Positions 10,234-21,306 of a stretch of DNA of 64,000 bases are shown one piece after another (the stretch's first letter is position 1; each line of letters begins with the position of its first letter). The DNA comes from Moniliophthora roreri (lineage: Eukaryota > Basidiomycota > Agaricomycetes > Agaricales > Marasmiaceae). The stretch lies in assembly GCA_001466705.2 (NCBI GenBank), contig LATX02000154.1, forward strand, positions 744,001 through 808,000. The letters are read 5' to 3'. Below the pieces are notes generated by a model that was given only the letters and a program-made list of their open reading frames with translations, was not told where the DNA came from and did no database searches. A program made the translations under genes and the position numbers.

Positions 10234-12046
10234 ATGGCATTCGATGGGCGTCATCTTGGCGTCCCATACCATATGACTCCCACCACAGATCCAGCGAGCC
10301 CGCCAAATTTTGTAGTAAGGTTTCGAGTACTCCTCCCTGTGTTACGAGTTAAGCTTTCAGCAGGTGAAGAGGAAACGGAAGCGTTATGCCATAGATCCAT
10401 GCCTCGGATATTACGATGCTCCGCCTCCAGACCCTCCTCCTACCGTTATTGCAAAACCCAAGTCATCTTTCGAGATATTCGCGTTCAGAAATTCTCCTCG
10501 TTCTCCAGGATCACAATGTCATAACGACACGCCGCCAATCGAGGTATTAAACGAAGCACTGGGTAGCTCTGACGATACCCTGCCTGATTTACAATCACCA
10601 TCAAATACTGTGGGCCCTGTAACGGTTGAAGCATTTCTGCAGGCCACGTATGTCGGGCAGAAAATGGATCTAAGAAATAGGGGTCGTAGGAGAGTGCAGA
10701 AGCCATCTCGACAGGGCCAAAGCGCCAGTCGTGGCGATAATCTTCCTGATGATAATCCCCGTCCTCCCAAGCGCCGTCATCGGGTCTGTCCCTCTTCTCC
10801 ATCACCTGACGACGATTCGTCTGTGGATCAGCTGTTCAACGACGAATTACCCAAGCAGCGTCCAGCGAAATCTAAACGAAAGGCACCTCTGGCCCAGCGT
10901 CTCCTGCAAGCAGCCATCAGTTCAAATGTGAACCCGGTGGACAGCTTAGTGCACGATGCAGACAGATTTGTGATTAAAAATCGCTCTCTATCATTTATTC
11001 CGACCAAAACCGAATCTTCATCGAAACGACGTCTTTGGACACTTAAAGATCCTCACAAGGAAGCTCTTCTCGACCTCGACAAAAGTACTTCTTTTGTCAC
11101 TCAACACCTTTCAACTTCCGAACGGAAACCATTAACTCGATGGCCAACTCATTATCAGGACGCGGATGAACGCCGAAAGTTGTCGAGGAAGAAAGGGATT
11201 AGGAATCAGATCGATCAGGCCAAGGGAATCCGAGGGAATCCGAATATATGCAAGCCCCTCTCCTTCGTGCCTCTGCGCGAAGCAGAGAGCTCATATGCTG
11301 CAAGGAAAGATGCGCCGAAGAAGTAAGCTAATTGCCGAGATTGCAAATTCAACTACTGATACACCATCAGGGCCGCGAAGGAGAAAGACACTCCAAATAG
11401 TGATACATCCATAAAGCCAATGTCTCTGCCCCTGCCTCTCGTACAAGTCCCTTCAACGACTCAAGCTAGATCTTCAGCAGGGCCTCAGTCGACCACTCAT
11501 GCCACGAACACGCCTCCCTCGAATCCATTACAACCTGCTCCTGCGAAAACAAGAGATATTGACCCCGTCTTGCATGCTTCCCAAGTCAATTCACGATCCC
11601 GATCTTCGCCATTGCCTGCTTTACAGCCAAATGCATCGTCTCCATTCTCACTGCTTACAACTGCTCGATCTCCATCACCATGCGTCAATCCTGAACAAGA
11701 GCTGGATCATGAAAATCTCAATCACCTATCGCACGTTCCAGATATTAATATAACTACAACTGATAAAAAATTCCCAAAACCGTTGTCCTCGTTCCTTGAT
11801 CAATTCCTCGAGACCGCGAAAATTGCTCAGTCTCAAGCTCCTCCCGCTATGAGTCATTCCCCCAATCACGCACACACCAAGCGCCCATCTCGCATTCGTA
11901 AACCGACACAGCTACCAAACACGCCATCTGTCGAGTACGCGCCCGCGGAAACGAACCTTGTGGAGGCGATGTTTGCGGGTGATTCAGAATTACCTTATTT
12001 TGGGTCGCAAAGTTCGCCAAATATCGACCTCGTGGGCGGTTCTTAG
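10234..12046 (+). CDS. Hypothetical disordered basic protein
   Basis: Three exons (10234-10314, 10361-11322, 11371-12046) give about 572 residues starting MAFDGRHLGVPYHMTP. The protein is Pro/Ser/Lys/Arg-rich, with many basic clusters that look like nuclear localisation signals (VKRKRKRYA, PPKRRHRV, KSKRKAPLAQRLL). Only one stretch looks ordered, around WPTHYQDADERRKLSRKKG. No domain was recognised. A nuclear or chromatin-related role is only a guess from composition. The first acceptor is tandem (CAGCAG at 10358-10363), so two isoforms differing by one Gln are possible. Confidence 0.7.
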
Positions 12047-12645
12047 GCCACCGCAGTATCAAGTGCATCTTTCTAGCTCGCCCATTCAAGAATCGCGGAG
12101 GCCTGTCAGCGTTCGGCGGTCCATGGCTGGATTACGTGCTTTTTATGCAAGTTAGGCTGGAGGACAACTGGAGGATCAGGTTTATTGTCTAGCCGTCTGT
12201 CACAGGTGTTTGAAGGATGTTTGGACCAATCGAATAGGCTGCTTGTCATCGTTGTACCTACTTCATAGAATAAACACATTTCATAAACCAGCATAACCAG
12301 CCTGCCACCGTTCATTGAACTTTGCAACGTTCTCGAATGGACTTCTACGATTCTGTCACGACAGTACACATCACTTGGATCTCTAGTAAGTACGTACTTG
12401 GAGAAAACTCGTCGGCTGGACGTTGTTTGGCGCCAGCTCGTGACTGGTTCATGGACGTTTGTCCGGTCTCAGACTCTTTTTCCCGACTTCACCGCTTGAG
12501 CGCTCCATGGTGTGCTGACTAAGCCTATTTTACTCAGTCGACGACGACGACGAACGGCATTCACGACCTGCACTTCTGGACTCGTACGCAGTCCCCCGGT
12601 CGCTTAGCTTCTGCTTCACCTTGCTCCTGTCATATCATATTCGCT
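12047..12645. other. Intergenic: BUD13 promoter region
   Basis: No supported gene. It contains the 3' end of the upstream gene and the Bud13 promoter, with a GACGACGAC run near 12540. Nothing else is seen. Confidence 0.5.
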
Positions 12646-13683
12646 ATGTCGTCTATGAAAGCATACTTGGCCGAGAAATACATGGCTGGCCCAAAGGCCG
12701 ATGCCATCCTTGCACGAGTACCCCAGAAGAAGAAAAGAAAGGCAACAACACAACAGCCCTCTACCTCGAATAATGGCTTCATCAAAGACGACGACGCAGG
12801 ATGGGGTGAAGCTGCTCAAGAAGATGCGGAGGACTTGGCCGAAGCTGTCATTGAGAAGGACAGAGGGTTCAAGAAGCGGAAGACCGTACCTAATGCAGGC
12901 GAAGGCTCCTCAGGTTGGACTACAGTACAAGAAGGGGTCAAAAAGGAGGAATCCCCGCCGCCACCTGAAGATGAACAGCCGCAAGTGGTGGAGGATGTAA
13001 TGCCTGTAGGAGGTTTGGTCACTGCAGCACAATTGAAGAAGGCCACGTCGCAGAAAAAAGTAGTGGAAGAGACCGCGACTGCGGAAGAGATTGCTAGGAT
13101 GCAGGAGACTGTATATCGTGATGTGTCAGGACGAAAAATCGACACCAAAGCAGCACGCGCCGAGGCAGCACGGAAGAAACGTGAAAAGGAGGAGCAGGAA
13201 GCGAAGAAGATGGAATGGGGCAAAGGCCTGGTACAACGGGAGGACGGGGAGAAGAAGAAGCGCGAGTTGGAGAAGCAACGAAATTTGCCCTTTGCCCGAC
13301 GTGCTGATGACGCTGACCTCAATGAGGAACAAAAGGCTAAGGAACTTTGGAATGACCCAGCAGCTGCCTTCTTAACAGTATGTCTATTGCATGATCCTTC
13401 ATATGTTTCATGAGCTGACTTTCAAATCCTCACAGAAAAAGAAAAGTAAAGGTCCTCGAAAACCGGAGTATACTGGACCGCCGCCACCACCTAATAGGTT
13501 TGGGATAAAACCTGGCTATAGATGGGACGGTGTCGGTGAGTTTGAGCACTTCGACGCTAGAGGCTCTACTGACTAGTGCCCTTAGACAGAGGAAATGGTT
13601 TTGAAAAGAAACTCTTCCAGAGCAAGAATGCGAGCAAACGAACGACAGCGGAAAGTTATCAGTGGAGTGTAGATGACATGTAA
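12646..13683 (+). CDS. BUD13: Pre-mRNA splicing factor Bud13 (CWC26)
   Basis: Three exons (12646-13377, 13436-13535, 13586-13683) join to 309 residues. The N-terminus ([17 protein letters not shown]) is the standard Bud13 opening. The middle is Lys/Glu-rich and disordered. The C-terminal half carries the family blocks [21 protein letters not shown], and [26 protein letters not shown], ending in [16 protein letters not shown]. Bud13 is the core of the RES complex (with Snu17/Ist3 and Pml1), which binds near the branch-site intron region before spliceosome activation and helps retain unspliced RNA. In this intron-dense genome the complex should be heavily used. The assignment is secure. Confidence 0.96.
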
Positions 13684-14390
13684 TGTGGTCGATCGTGTGG
13701 ATGTCGAATGTTTATTCTCGTTGTGAGCTTCTCCTTCCTTCCCACTTTCACTGAAAACTCTCCCATTGTGGGTACTTTCCAGGCGTTGGTGCATCACGAG
13801 CTTATGATTGAACGTGCGGCATCATTCAAGCTCCAAGGTTCAGACACTCTTAGGCGAAGATCTTCCCAGAGCTAAGCCATCCTCCCTGCGATCCATGATC
13901 TCCATGATATCCTGTCACTGTCAGAATGTCTTGTGTTACTCGCGGCATGTCGTTAAGTATCATGATACGGAGGTCTTGACTGATTCCCAATAATAAACAA
14001 AGAGAAAGTGTTTCCACCAAGTGGCTTCTTCACCTACTTTAACTGATAACTCGCACTCGTTGCTGAAGAGCAAAGCAAGGTGTTTTGGCTGACTGGTGGA
14101 AGCTTGAGACGCGCACACGACCATTATAAAGTTTTGAATTAGCTAAACTCAATTCAAAGGACTTCCGATGCACGTTTGTGAACCGGTCAGGGGCCAGGGC
14201 CTGGTTTCATCACCATGCGGAACGTCCCGCCATGTGTCGCAGCAAACGTGCCATCTCTAAGACGCTCTATTCGCACTCTGTCGGGGCTCCATGTTTGCTC
14301 GTGGCTAAAAGTATCTCGCAATGAATTGCGTAAAATGGGCCGGCTTTAAATAACTAGAGTCAGCGTTAATCAATCCCCCGCCCCCCCGCT
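13684..14390. other. Intergenic: alkaline phosphatase promoter
   Basis: 707 bp without a supported gene. The proximal part holds the TATA-like element listed separately. Confidence 0.5.
14345..14352 (+). promoter_or_regulatory. TATA-like element of the alkaline phosphatase gene
   Basis: TTTAAATA lies about 40 bp before the ATG at 14391, within a G/C-rich context. Confidence 0.4.
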
Positions 14391-17300
14391 ATGAAGTGCA
14401 CCTGTGCGGCCTTCTTCCTTGCTTCCTCTCTCGTTGGCTCTGCCTCTGCCCAATATTTCAGACGGCTGGGTGCATGCCCAAAGCTCGGTTGCGTATTTCC
14501 TCCTGACCAGACCGAGTTCCTGCCGGGGCAGTTGTTCGATATCAGAGTAGAGATCCACGCACCACTGAACGGTACTGAAGCTTTCAACGACGGGAAGCCT
14601 GACGAAAATTTCACTTTTTGCATTCAAAAGGAGGATGGTGAATGTTCCAGCGCTGCTCAGCACTTCAATGTGTCTGAGCCGGAGATGGAGAGATGGACCT
14701 TTTCGTACGTGTCGTTAGCAATCATTGCGTGTTCTAAGCTTACAAGACGCGCCAGGTACTTCGAGGACCTCTTCGCTCGCGACGAGAAGAAGTCAACTAT
14801 AGTGAACGTGGCATCAAAAGCCTATCGTGCTGTAAGTCCAGCTCATCTCCACGTTTTACTCGGCTATTGACACACTAGGAAACAGCTTTCCTTGAAGGAG
14901 CCCGGCAACTACACTGCCAAATTATCCTACTATGGCGGAAGCGAGACTGTTGCACACTGGACGGTCCGCGAGTCTGCAAAGGAACGTGTCGCGAAAAACG
15001 TTATTCTCTTCATTGGTGATGGTTGGTATCCCGATGCTTTTGAAACGCGTCATACTTTGTTCAATGGTTCGCCACAGGCATGACACAGAACATGATCACT
15101 GCTGCACGTCTTATTGCCCACAAGTCGATCAATGGAAAGTATCAAACGTTGATGCAAATGGATCAAATGGAGGCCCTCGGGCAGTGCGTATCACTGGCAA
15201 TTACTTTACCCTGGCACTAATTTGGAACGTTGTCCCCCAGTCAAATGACCCACTCCATTGACTCTTTTATTACCGACTCTGCTAATTCGGCTACTGCTTT
15301 GTACACAGGAAAGAAGTCTACTGTCAATGCGTTGAACGTCTGGGTTGACAGTGTAGGTGCCACATCGCTGATTGTACCTCGAAAGTTATTCTCATAAAAG
15401 TGCTTAGTCAGCCAACTCTTTCGATGATCCTAAAGTAGAAACTATTGCGGAGCTTTTCCGTCGCCGCACCGGTGGTCCAATTGGAATGGTGTCTACTGCC
15501 TTCATTGCAGACGCTACCCCTGGCACGTGTCTGAGACTTTGCGCCTCGATTGCTGTTCACATGACTTGATATAGCTGCTCTATGCTCGCACACTCGTGAC
15601 CGTAAGTAGTGGAATCGTTGCAAGGGCTCAGGCCTCAGGAACCGTTCCCTTTTAGGTGACCAATATCCTCCAATCGTCTTTGAATACCTCAATGGCGCCG
15701 AAGCTCTCAACTCTACATTCGCCTGGCCGACCAGCTGCGAAGGACCTGATGTTGTTTTCGGGTATGCGAATCCACCCTGATGGCTCATCGTGATACTGAA
15801 TACCTATCACAGCGGAGGAGCAGAACAATTCATCCCTGGATCGGGCTCTTTCAACGGCAGTGACTTCTACAAGGCGTTCCAAGACCAGGGATACGACGTT
15901 GTCTACAACAATACAGGCCTCAACAGTATTGGCAATGACAAGAAGACCCTCGGTATCTTCTCCAGTGCGCACTTTCATTTGTTTCTTACTAGCAGCGCAC
16001 TGAGGTGTATTCATTCCCAGTCAGCAACATGTATGTGTTTTGGATCGTGAGAATCAAGTCTTTACTTACTCTTCTCCAGGGCTAAATGGCTCGACCGTAA
16101 CGTAGGTCTAGCCCATCACTGAACTTCCTTCCATTCACCCCTTGGGCCTGTACAGGTTTACCCCGAGAACCTGCGCAACCAGAAGAACTCTCCCACTGGC
16201 GACGGAACCGACGCAGTCGACCAGCCAGGTCTCAAAGAAATGACCTTGAAGGCTATCGACATCCTGCAGGCTCGTTCGAACGGCGAGGGTTGGTTCATGA
16301 TGTATGTGCCCTTTTCCAACTCACTGACAACTGCTGACCGATGTCACAGGTCTGAGGCTGCGAGCATTGATAAGGTACCTAGGGAGGCCTATATTGCTCG
16401 AAGTTTCTGACGAAGCTCTTAGATGATGCATGTTCTTGACTACGACCGTGCTCTTGGTGAGCTTTTGGAGCTTGATGACACGATTCGTGGAACCATCGCC
16501 CGTCAGTGCTTCACCTTTCACTAAACGCTTTTCACGCCCTAACCCTCACATAGATCTTGAAGAAATCGGTGAACTTGAGAACACCTTGATTGTTGTCACT
16601 GCTGATCATGGCCATGGTTTCGACGTGTTCGGTGGTGCCGATACCAAATACCTCGCTGCACAAAGCACCGACCGAAAGAAGCGTGATGCTAGTATGTGCT
16701 TAATACCTTTGTAGATGCATATGTTGAACTCGGGTTACAGTCGGTATCTACACCAACTCCGGACTTAGTGGTTACACTGTTGAGGCTGATTCCTTGCCTA
16801 ACAATGATAGCCTTGTCATTGGTGCACAAGGTCCCAACTTCCCTGTGACCTGGAACCCTCGTTATGTTTATGCTGTATGTTATGTGGAATCTCTTCGAGA
16901 AGTCAGTTAACTGTTTTTCCAGGCTGGGTTCGCCGCAAACCCTGATCAGTGAGTGGTACTCTTGTATTTGTTAGTGTCATATTCATAGCTTCCTGCAGTC
17001 GCGAGGGCTACGCCATCAATACCACTGGTCCTCGTCTCCCTGCTACCCGAGGATCTGATGGCTCCTATGAGGTCAACCCAGCAGACCAACCTCAAGGTAT
17101 GTCACTGGCCCTCTCTTCCTGGCATTTTGCTAAGGTGCTGTGCTTTTCTAGGTTTTGTTGTTAGTGAGTATACAGTTGAATTAAGCCCGGGCCTGAGAAG
17201 CATCTATTAACAACTTTGCAGATGGCACGCTCCCCACATCAGCGAACCAAGGTGTCCACTCTCTAACAGGTAAATTACCATACAACAACCATCTGCACGC

Positions 17301-17499
17301 TGATCTTAGGCCTTCTTTAGATGTTCCTGTATTTGCCAACGGACCAGGGCATGAGAAGTTCCGTGGTGTTTGTGAGTCAATTGTCTGACTTCAGCCAGTG
17401 CCTACCCGCTTGACGCCTTTGCAAACAGACAACAGCATTGACATTTTCTTCAAAATTGCCGATGCATTAGCATTGGGTGAGGTTGGAGAAGACTGTTAG
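14391..17499 (+). CDS. Secreted alkaline phosphatase
   Basis: Hydrolyses phosphate monoesters. The protein has a signal peptide (MKCTCAAFFLASSLVGSASA) and an N-terminal domain of about 150 residues, then the catalytic alkaline phosphatase domain: NVILFIGDGMTQNM (metal-binding Asp), SFITDSANSATALYTGKKS (Ser nucleophile), SEAASIDKMMHVLDYD, VTADHGHGFDVFGG (metal-binding Asp/His) and a final HEKFRGVYNS near the C-terminus (His ligand). About 21 introns are required and all joins keep the frame open. One intron (15523-15574) appears to use a GC donor. The N-terminal extension suggests a fungal extracellular or vacuolar type. Phosphate-starvation control is likely from the family, but no Pho4 site was verified. 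Confidence 0.92.
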
Positions 17500-18142
17500 A
17501 AACCACATTTGGGTAATACGAACTCCTTGCTGGTATCAAATCTCAAAAAGTAGCTGTAATTGATGCATGTTGTTATAGTGACTATGTATACCTCCACAAG
17601 CTGTGCAGCAAGATGTGATCAATCATGATGCATTGGACTCACTCTGAGTGACATCGACTCCTCCAAGTTAATGATAATTTGCTCGAACCGCCGACATTTG
17701 TCGGCCGACGACTCCAACGAGTGATGTGTGTGTCAAGATAGGTCAAAATCAAGTAAGTTGATTGGACATGGAGTCACTGTATGAAAAATTCGAAGTAACA
17801 CCGGCGAGGAGCGGTGGCGCACCCCATTATCGAATTCCGGTTAGCCAATGGCATCCTTGCAGGTATACTATGCCTCTCATTCTTGAATTTTTTCCCGAGC
17901 AGTGCCTCCTCCGGCCTTCTCAGTGGACACCGGCCGCCACCACCAGGGTCGACCGGTCGGAGTTGTCTTTGAAACATTTAGTGTCACGCCCCCTCCTCAG
18001 AGTGAGTCTTTGACTTCCCGGAAATCACTCAGGCTCTCCCGACAAGAAAGGACCTTTCCCGGGCACCATAAAAAGGCACCATAAACAAGTTCCCAACAGT
18101 AATTTCCTTCACTTACCACACCTGCACCCAAGATTGAACAAG
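17500..18142. other. Intergenic: aldo-keto reductase promoter
   Basis: 643 bp without a supported gene. ATAAAAAGG near 18068 is a plausible TATA element about 70 bp before the ATG at 18143. Confidence 0.45.
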
Positions 18143-20500
18143 ATGTCGGCTCCCGGCCATGTGTAAGCCCAAAGTCTTATTTCCATGCAGCTCACTGATG
18201 TTCTAGCGCTCTCAGCAACATGATGGACGACGTACTTATTTCTCAACGTACGCAGCCCTCAGTCATCAGCAAAAACCGGAAAGTGCTATAACCCAGCTCC
18301 AGGGGGATTATAACCTGGTTGCGGCCTGGTTTGTGGGGGTTATGACTGGTTTTAAGGGTCATAATGCCCTGCAGGTGGATTATAAACCCCGAGGAACCCA
18401 TTATAGCACTACACGGTTTTTGCTGATGCATCTATATCGGTCTTGTACTGACGCGGCACACGGATAACAGTCCCCGCATCCATTCTCAGGTCTTCGTTAA
18501 GGACGTTGATTTCTCAACTCCCTGCGGCTCGACATGTCTTTGTGGAACATGTTCACCGACGTCTCAAAGAGTCGCCGCCTTTGTTTACGCCACCGTCGGA
18601 ATTGTTTAACGTCGCCAAGCCGCAGTACGCGGAGTTCATGGCATTAACGAGATGCATATTCTCCAGTAAACTAGCTATTGAATCGTTACCATAGTGAGTT
18701 TCTACTCTAATGCCACATTTTGCTCCGCTCACCCTGCATTTTGTTTCCTATCCGGCTCTGATCCAGCCTAATCCATCTCGTCAAGGGAATTCCGGACGCC
18801 GAAGTTTACTGGAAGCCGAACGACGATCTAGAAAATTCTCTAGAACGAGCTTGTGGAGATATTGTGCAGGCTGTGCAGGCTTTGAAGGAGTCGCTTGGAA
18901 CCTCCTACCCCGAGAAGCAGGAACTTCTCCAAGCTAGAGCTTACCTCTCTGACCTGTCGAACGCCATCTCTGCCTGTGACGAATACTGTTCTTCGCGTGG
19001 ACTTTCCTGCCCTTTTGGCCGAGCCCAGCTACAAGTCCAAGATTTTCTCGCTACGCTCGAGCCCACCGTCCGCGCTCGCAGGGCTTCGATATTCACGCAG
19101 CTTGACATCTCTATCGATACAGCAAGTTCTACCTCCGTTGAACAAACACGACTCGGGTCGTTGACCGTCCCGCGGTTATTCAATGGTCTATGGCAGATGT
19201 CGTCTCCTGCCTGGGGATGTAGCTCCTCGCGGAAACAGACTGCAGCCCTCGCCCAATTGATACAGTGCGGCTTGCTTGCCACGGATATGGCAGACCACTA
19301 CGTGCGAGGATTTTTATTCACAACCGAGCGAAACAGCGAAACTAACTCCTTTATCCAAGGGAGACGCAGAACTGATTTATGGAGGCTTCCGGCGCTGTAT
19401 GAAACCCGAGGTTCGTGAAAGGATAATCGCTGCTTCCAAGTGGTGTGTTTTTCGGCCTCTCAATGGTCCTATAACGTCTCGGACTGTCCTTGATGCAGTG
19501 CAGGAGCGCGCAGGACGACTAAAAGGAAGAATAGATCTACTGCAGGTAGATCCCTACCCCACGTTGATGAACTTTAAGATGCTGACTTGTTGTCAACTCG
19601 ATTTTAGTTTCATTGGAATGATGTAGGTGGAACTCTATGCGACTCGTGATTCGCCTTCAATAACATATACGACAGTATAACGATAAAGGCTACCTACCTG
19701 TCCTTGTCGAGCTCGTCAAGCTTACAAAGTCACATCCCTCGTTGGTCTCGAATATTGGACTGTGCAACTTTGATGCCGAGCATACCGAAGAGGTATGCGA
19801 ACACCTGCTGTCCGAACTGGGAGAAGTAGGCGTTGTCTCCAATCAGATACAAGTAAGTCCAGTGACTCACATGTAGTTGGCGCGTCTCACGGGTTTATTA
19901 GTTTTCGTTGGTTGATAGTCGACCCTTGTTCAAAATGATCCCTGTATGCGAGAAATATGGCATCAAGTTACTCACCTATGGAACCTTTGTCTGTTTCATT
20001 TTCCTTGTCACCCAAACGGTTGACTGATCGCTCTCTCTAGTGTGGCGGCTTTCTTTCCCAAAAGTGGCTGGGTGTTGACCCACCTGATATTTATTCTGAG
20101 AGCGCAGGACTGACGCCGTCCCAGCGCAAGGTGAGTGCATCACGTCAAATTGCGTCAATCATCTTAAATATCTCCGCAGTACTTTGATGTGATCTCCACT
20201 TGGGGAACTTGGGCGGATCTACAGGAGCTGCTAAAAACCCTGACAACTATTGCAGAAAAGCACAAGGTGGATTGCTCGAATGTCGCGGCGCGGTGGGTCC
20301 TTGATAATCCCGCTGTTGGAGCCGTTATAGTAGGCACCAGGCTGGGAGTATCGAGCAACGTCTACTCGAACTTGAAGGTCTTTTCCTTCCAATTGGACGC
20401 TGAAGATCTACAACAAATCGAGGCAGCAGCTTTGGGGGAACGTGCCCGTAAGGTCTTCGAGATGATGGGAGATTGTGGAAGTGAATATAGATCTAAATAG
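18143..20500 (+). CDS. Aldo-keto reductase with an N-terminal extension
   Basis: An NAD(P)H-dependent oxidoreductase of the (beta/alpha)8 AKR fold. After a start of MSAPGHVALSNMMDDVLIS, about 240 residues of mostly helical, unrecognised sequence precede the AKR domain, which opens TVPRLFNGLWQMSS. The four catalytic residues are visible: Asp in ATDMADHY, Tyr in HYGDAELIYGGF, Lys in IIAASKW and His in FHWND. The C-terminal part reads VLDNPAVGAVIVGTRLG, the cofactor phosphate-binding region. The best 5' model is 18143-18162, 18207-18247, 18471-18693, 18767-19301, with all sites GT-AG. The exon carrying FHWND is only 15 nt (19608-19622). Intron 2 holds a MITE-like element. The substrate is unknown. 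Confidence 0.85.
18264..18428. mobile_element. MITE-like inverted-repeat element in an intron
   Basis: 165 bp bounded by 28-bp inverted repeats. The left arm (18264-18291) starts CATCAGCAAAAACCG and ends AGTGCTATAA. The right arm (18401-18428) is its complement except for three central bases. The inner part has further palindromic pieces (TTATAACC, GGTTATGA). There is no coding capacity. A clear target-site duplication was not established. Only AT dinucleotides flank the CAGC ends. The element lies inside intron 2 of the aldo-keto reductase, which would be 58 nt without it. Confidence 0.75.
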
Positions 20501-20600
20501 ACAATGAACATACTATATATGAGCTTTTACACTCCTTACTAATACAGTACATTGGACTTGACCGTCATTGTTGACCCACCTTCACGTTGATTTCCGGTCT

Positions 20601-21028
20601 ATGAGTCCAGTTTCTCCAGCGACGATGACAGCCTCGGACGACACTTTCCAACTGTACGATCTTCGAGTGGAAGTGGTTTGTCCAGAAGGAGAGAGGGACA
20701 TGTGCGGTGCAAAGCCAGGCGATTACTTCGTCTTGGAAGGAGAGATGATGCGTTTGCCAGAAGGTGTCGGGTTTTCCATATATTCATTAGGTGCAGTGAA
20801 TTGCTTGCGATAATAAGAGTGATGTCCTAAGCCCCTGCAGGTGCAATTTTGCCCCTCTTGGCTGCAAAGCAACGTATCACGCATGCAAATGACTGGATGT
20901 CAACTGATGCTCTTGTCGCATGTCCAGACCCAAACTGTAAATCGCAACTGAAGATTGTTCGGACTGGGTTGAGAACGTTCAAGCATTCTGAGAGCACCGT
21001 GGTACCGCTGAGTGGAAATCTCGATTGA
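20601..21028 (+). CDS. TIGR04076 family protein
   Basis: Two exons (20601-20790, 20841-21028) encode 125 residues. After MSPVSPATMTASDD comes FQLYDLRVEVVCPEGERDM, then CGAKPGDYFVLEGEMMRLPEG, FSIYSLGAILPLLAAKQRI and DWMSTDALVACPDPNCKSQ. This ordered set of blocks, with Cys in VVCPEG and CPDPNC, is the layout of the short TIGR04076 family found in bacteria and fungi. Its function is not known. It starts 100 bp after the aldo-keto reductase stop on the same strand. Confidence 0.8.
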
Positions 21029-21306
21029 GGGAAATATTGTAATGACAGTGATTTTTCAATGTAACGCACTGTGACTGCGGCCGAGTATGTATGTATGTAT
21101 CTTACACTCAATGAAAACGGCTCTCAGTTTCTCCGTTTTCATTCACAAGCTACTACCGAGGCTTCATGTCGGAGCTGTGAAGGTACGTTCCGGATTATCG
21201 TGGTCGCCGGTGACAGGATGAATGGAGTTAACTAGAAGTCATGCATTCATGAAGCATGATTCATGATGAAGGCGAGCTCTTCACCTCATCCACCATTGTC
21301 TCCGTG

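Noticed and set aside
12816..13322. Minus-strand 168-residue Ser-rich frame opposite BUD13.
   Set aside because: It is a shadow of the Lys/Glu-rich Bud13 exon.
18243..18431. Minus-strand 62-residue frame within the MITE-like element.
   Set aside because: It is created by the inverted repeats, has no coding character, and the element is too short for a transposase.
21080..21100. GTAT tandem repeat as a possible regulatory or telomere-like repeat.
   Set aside because: Only three to four units, an ordinary short microsatellite.
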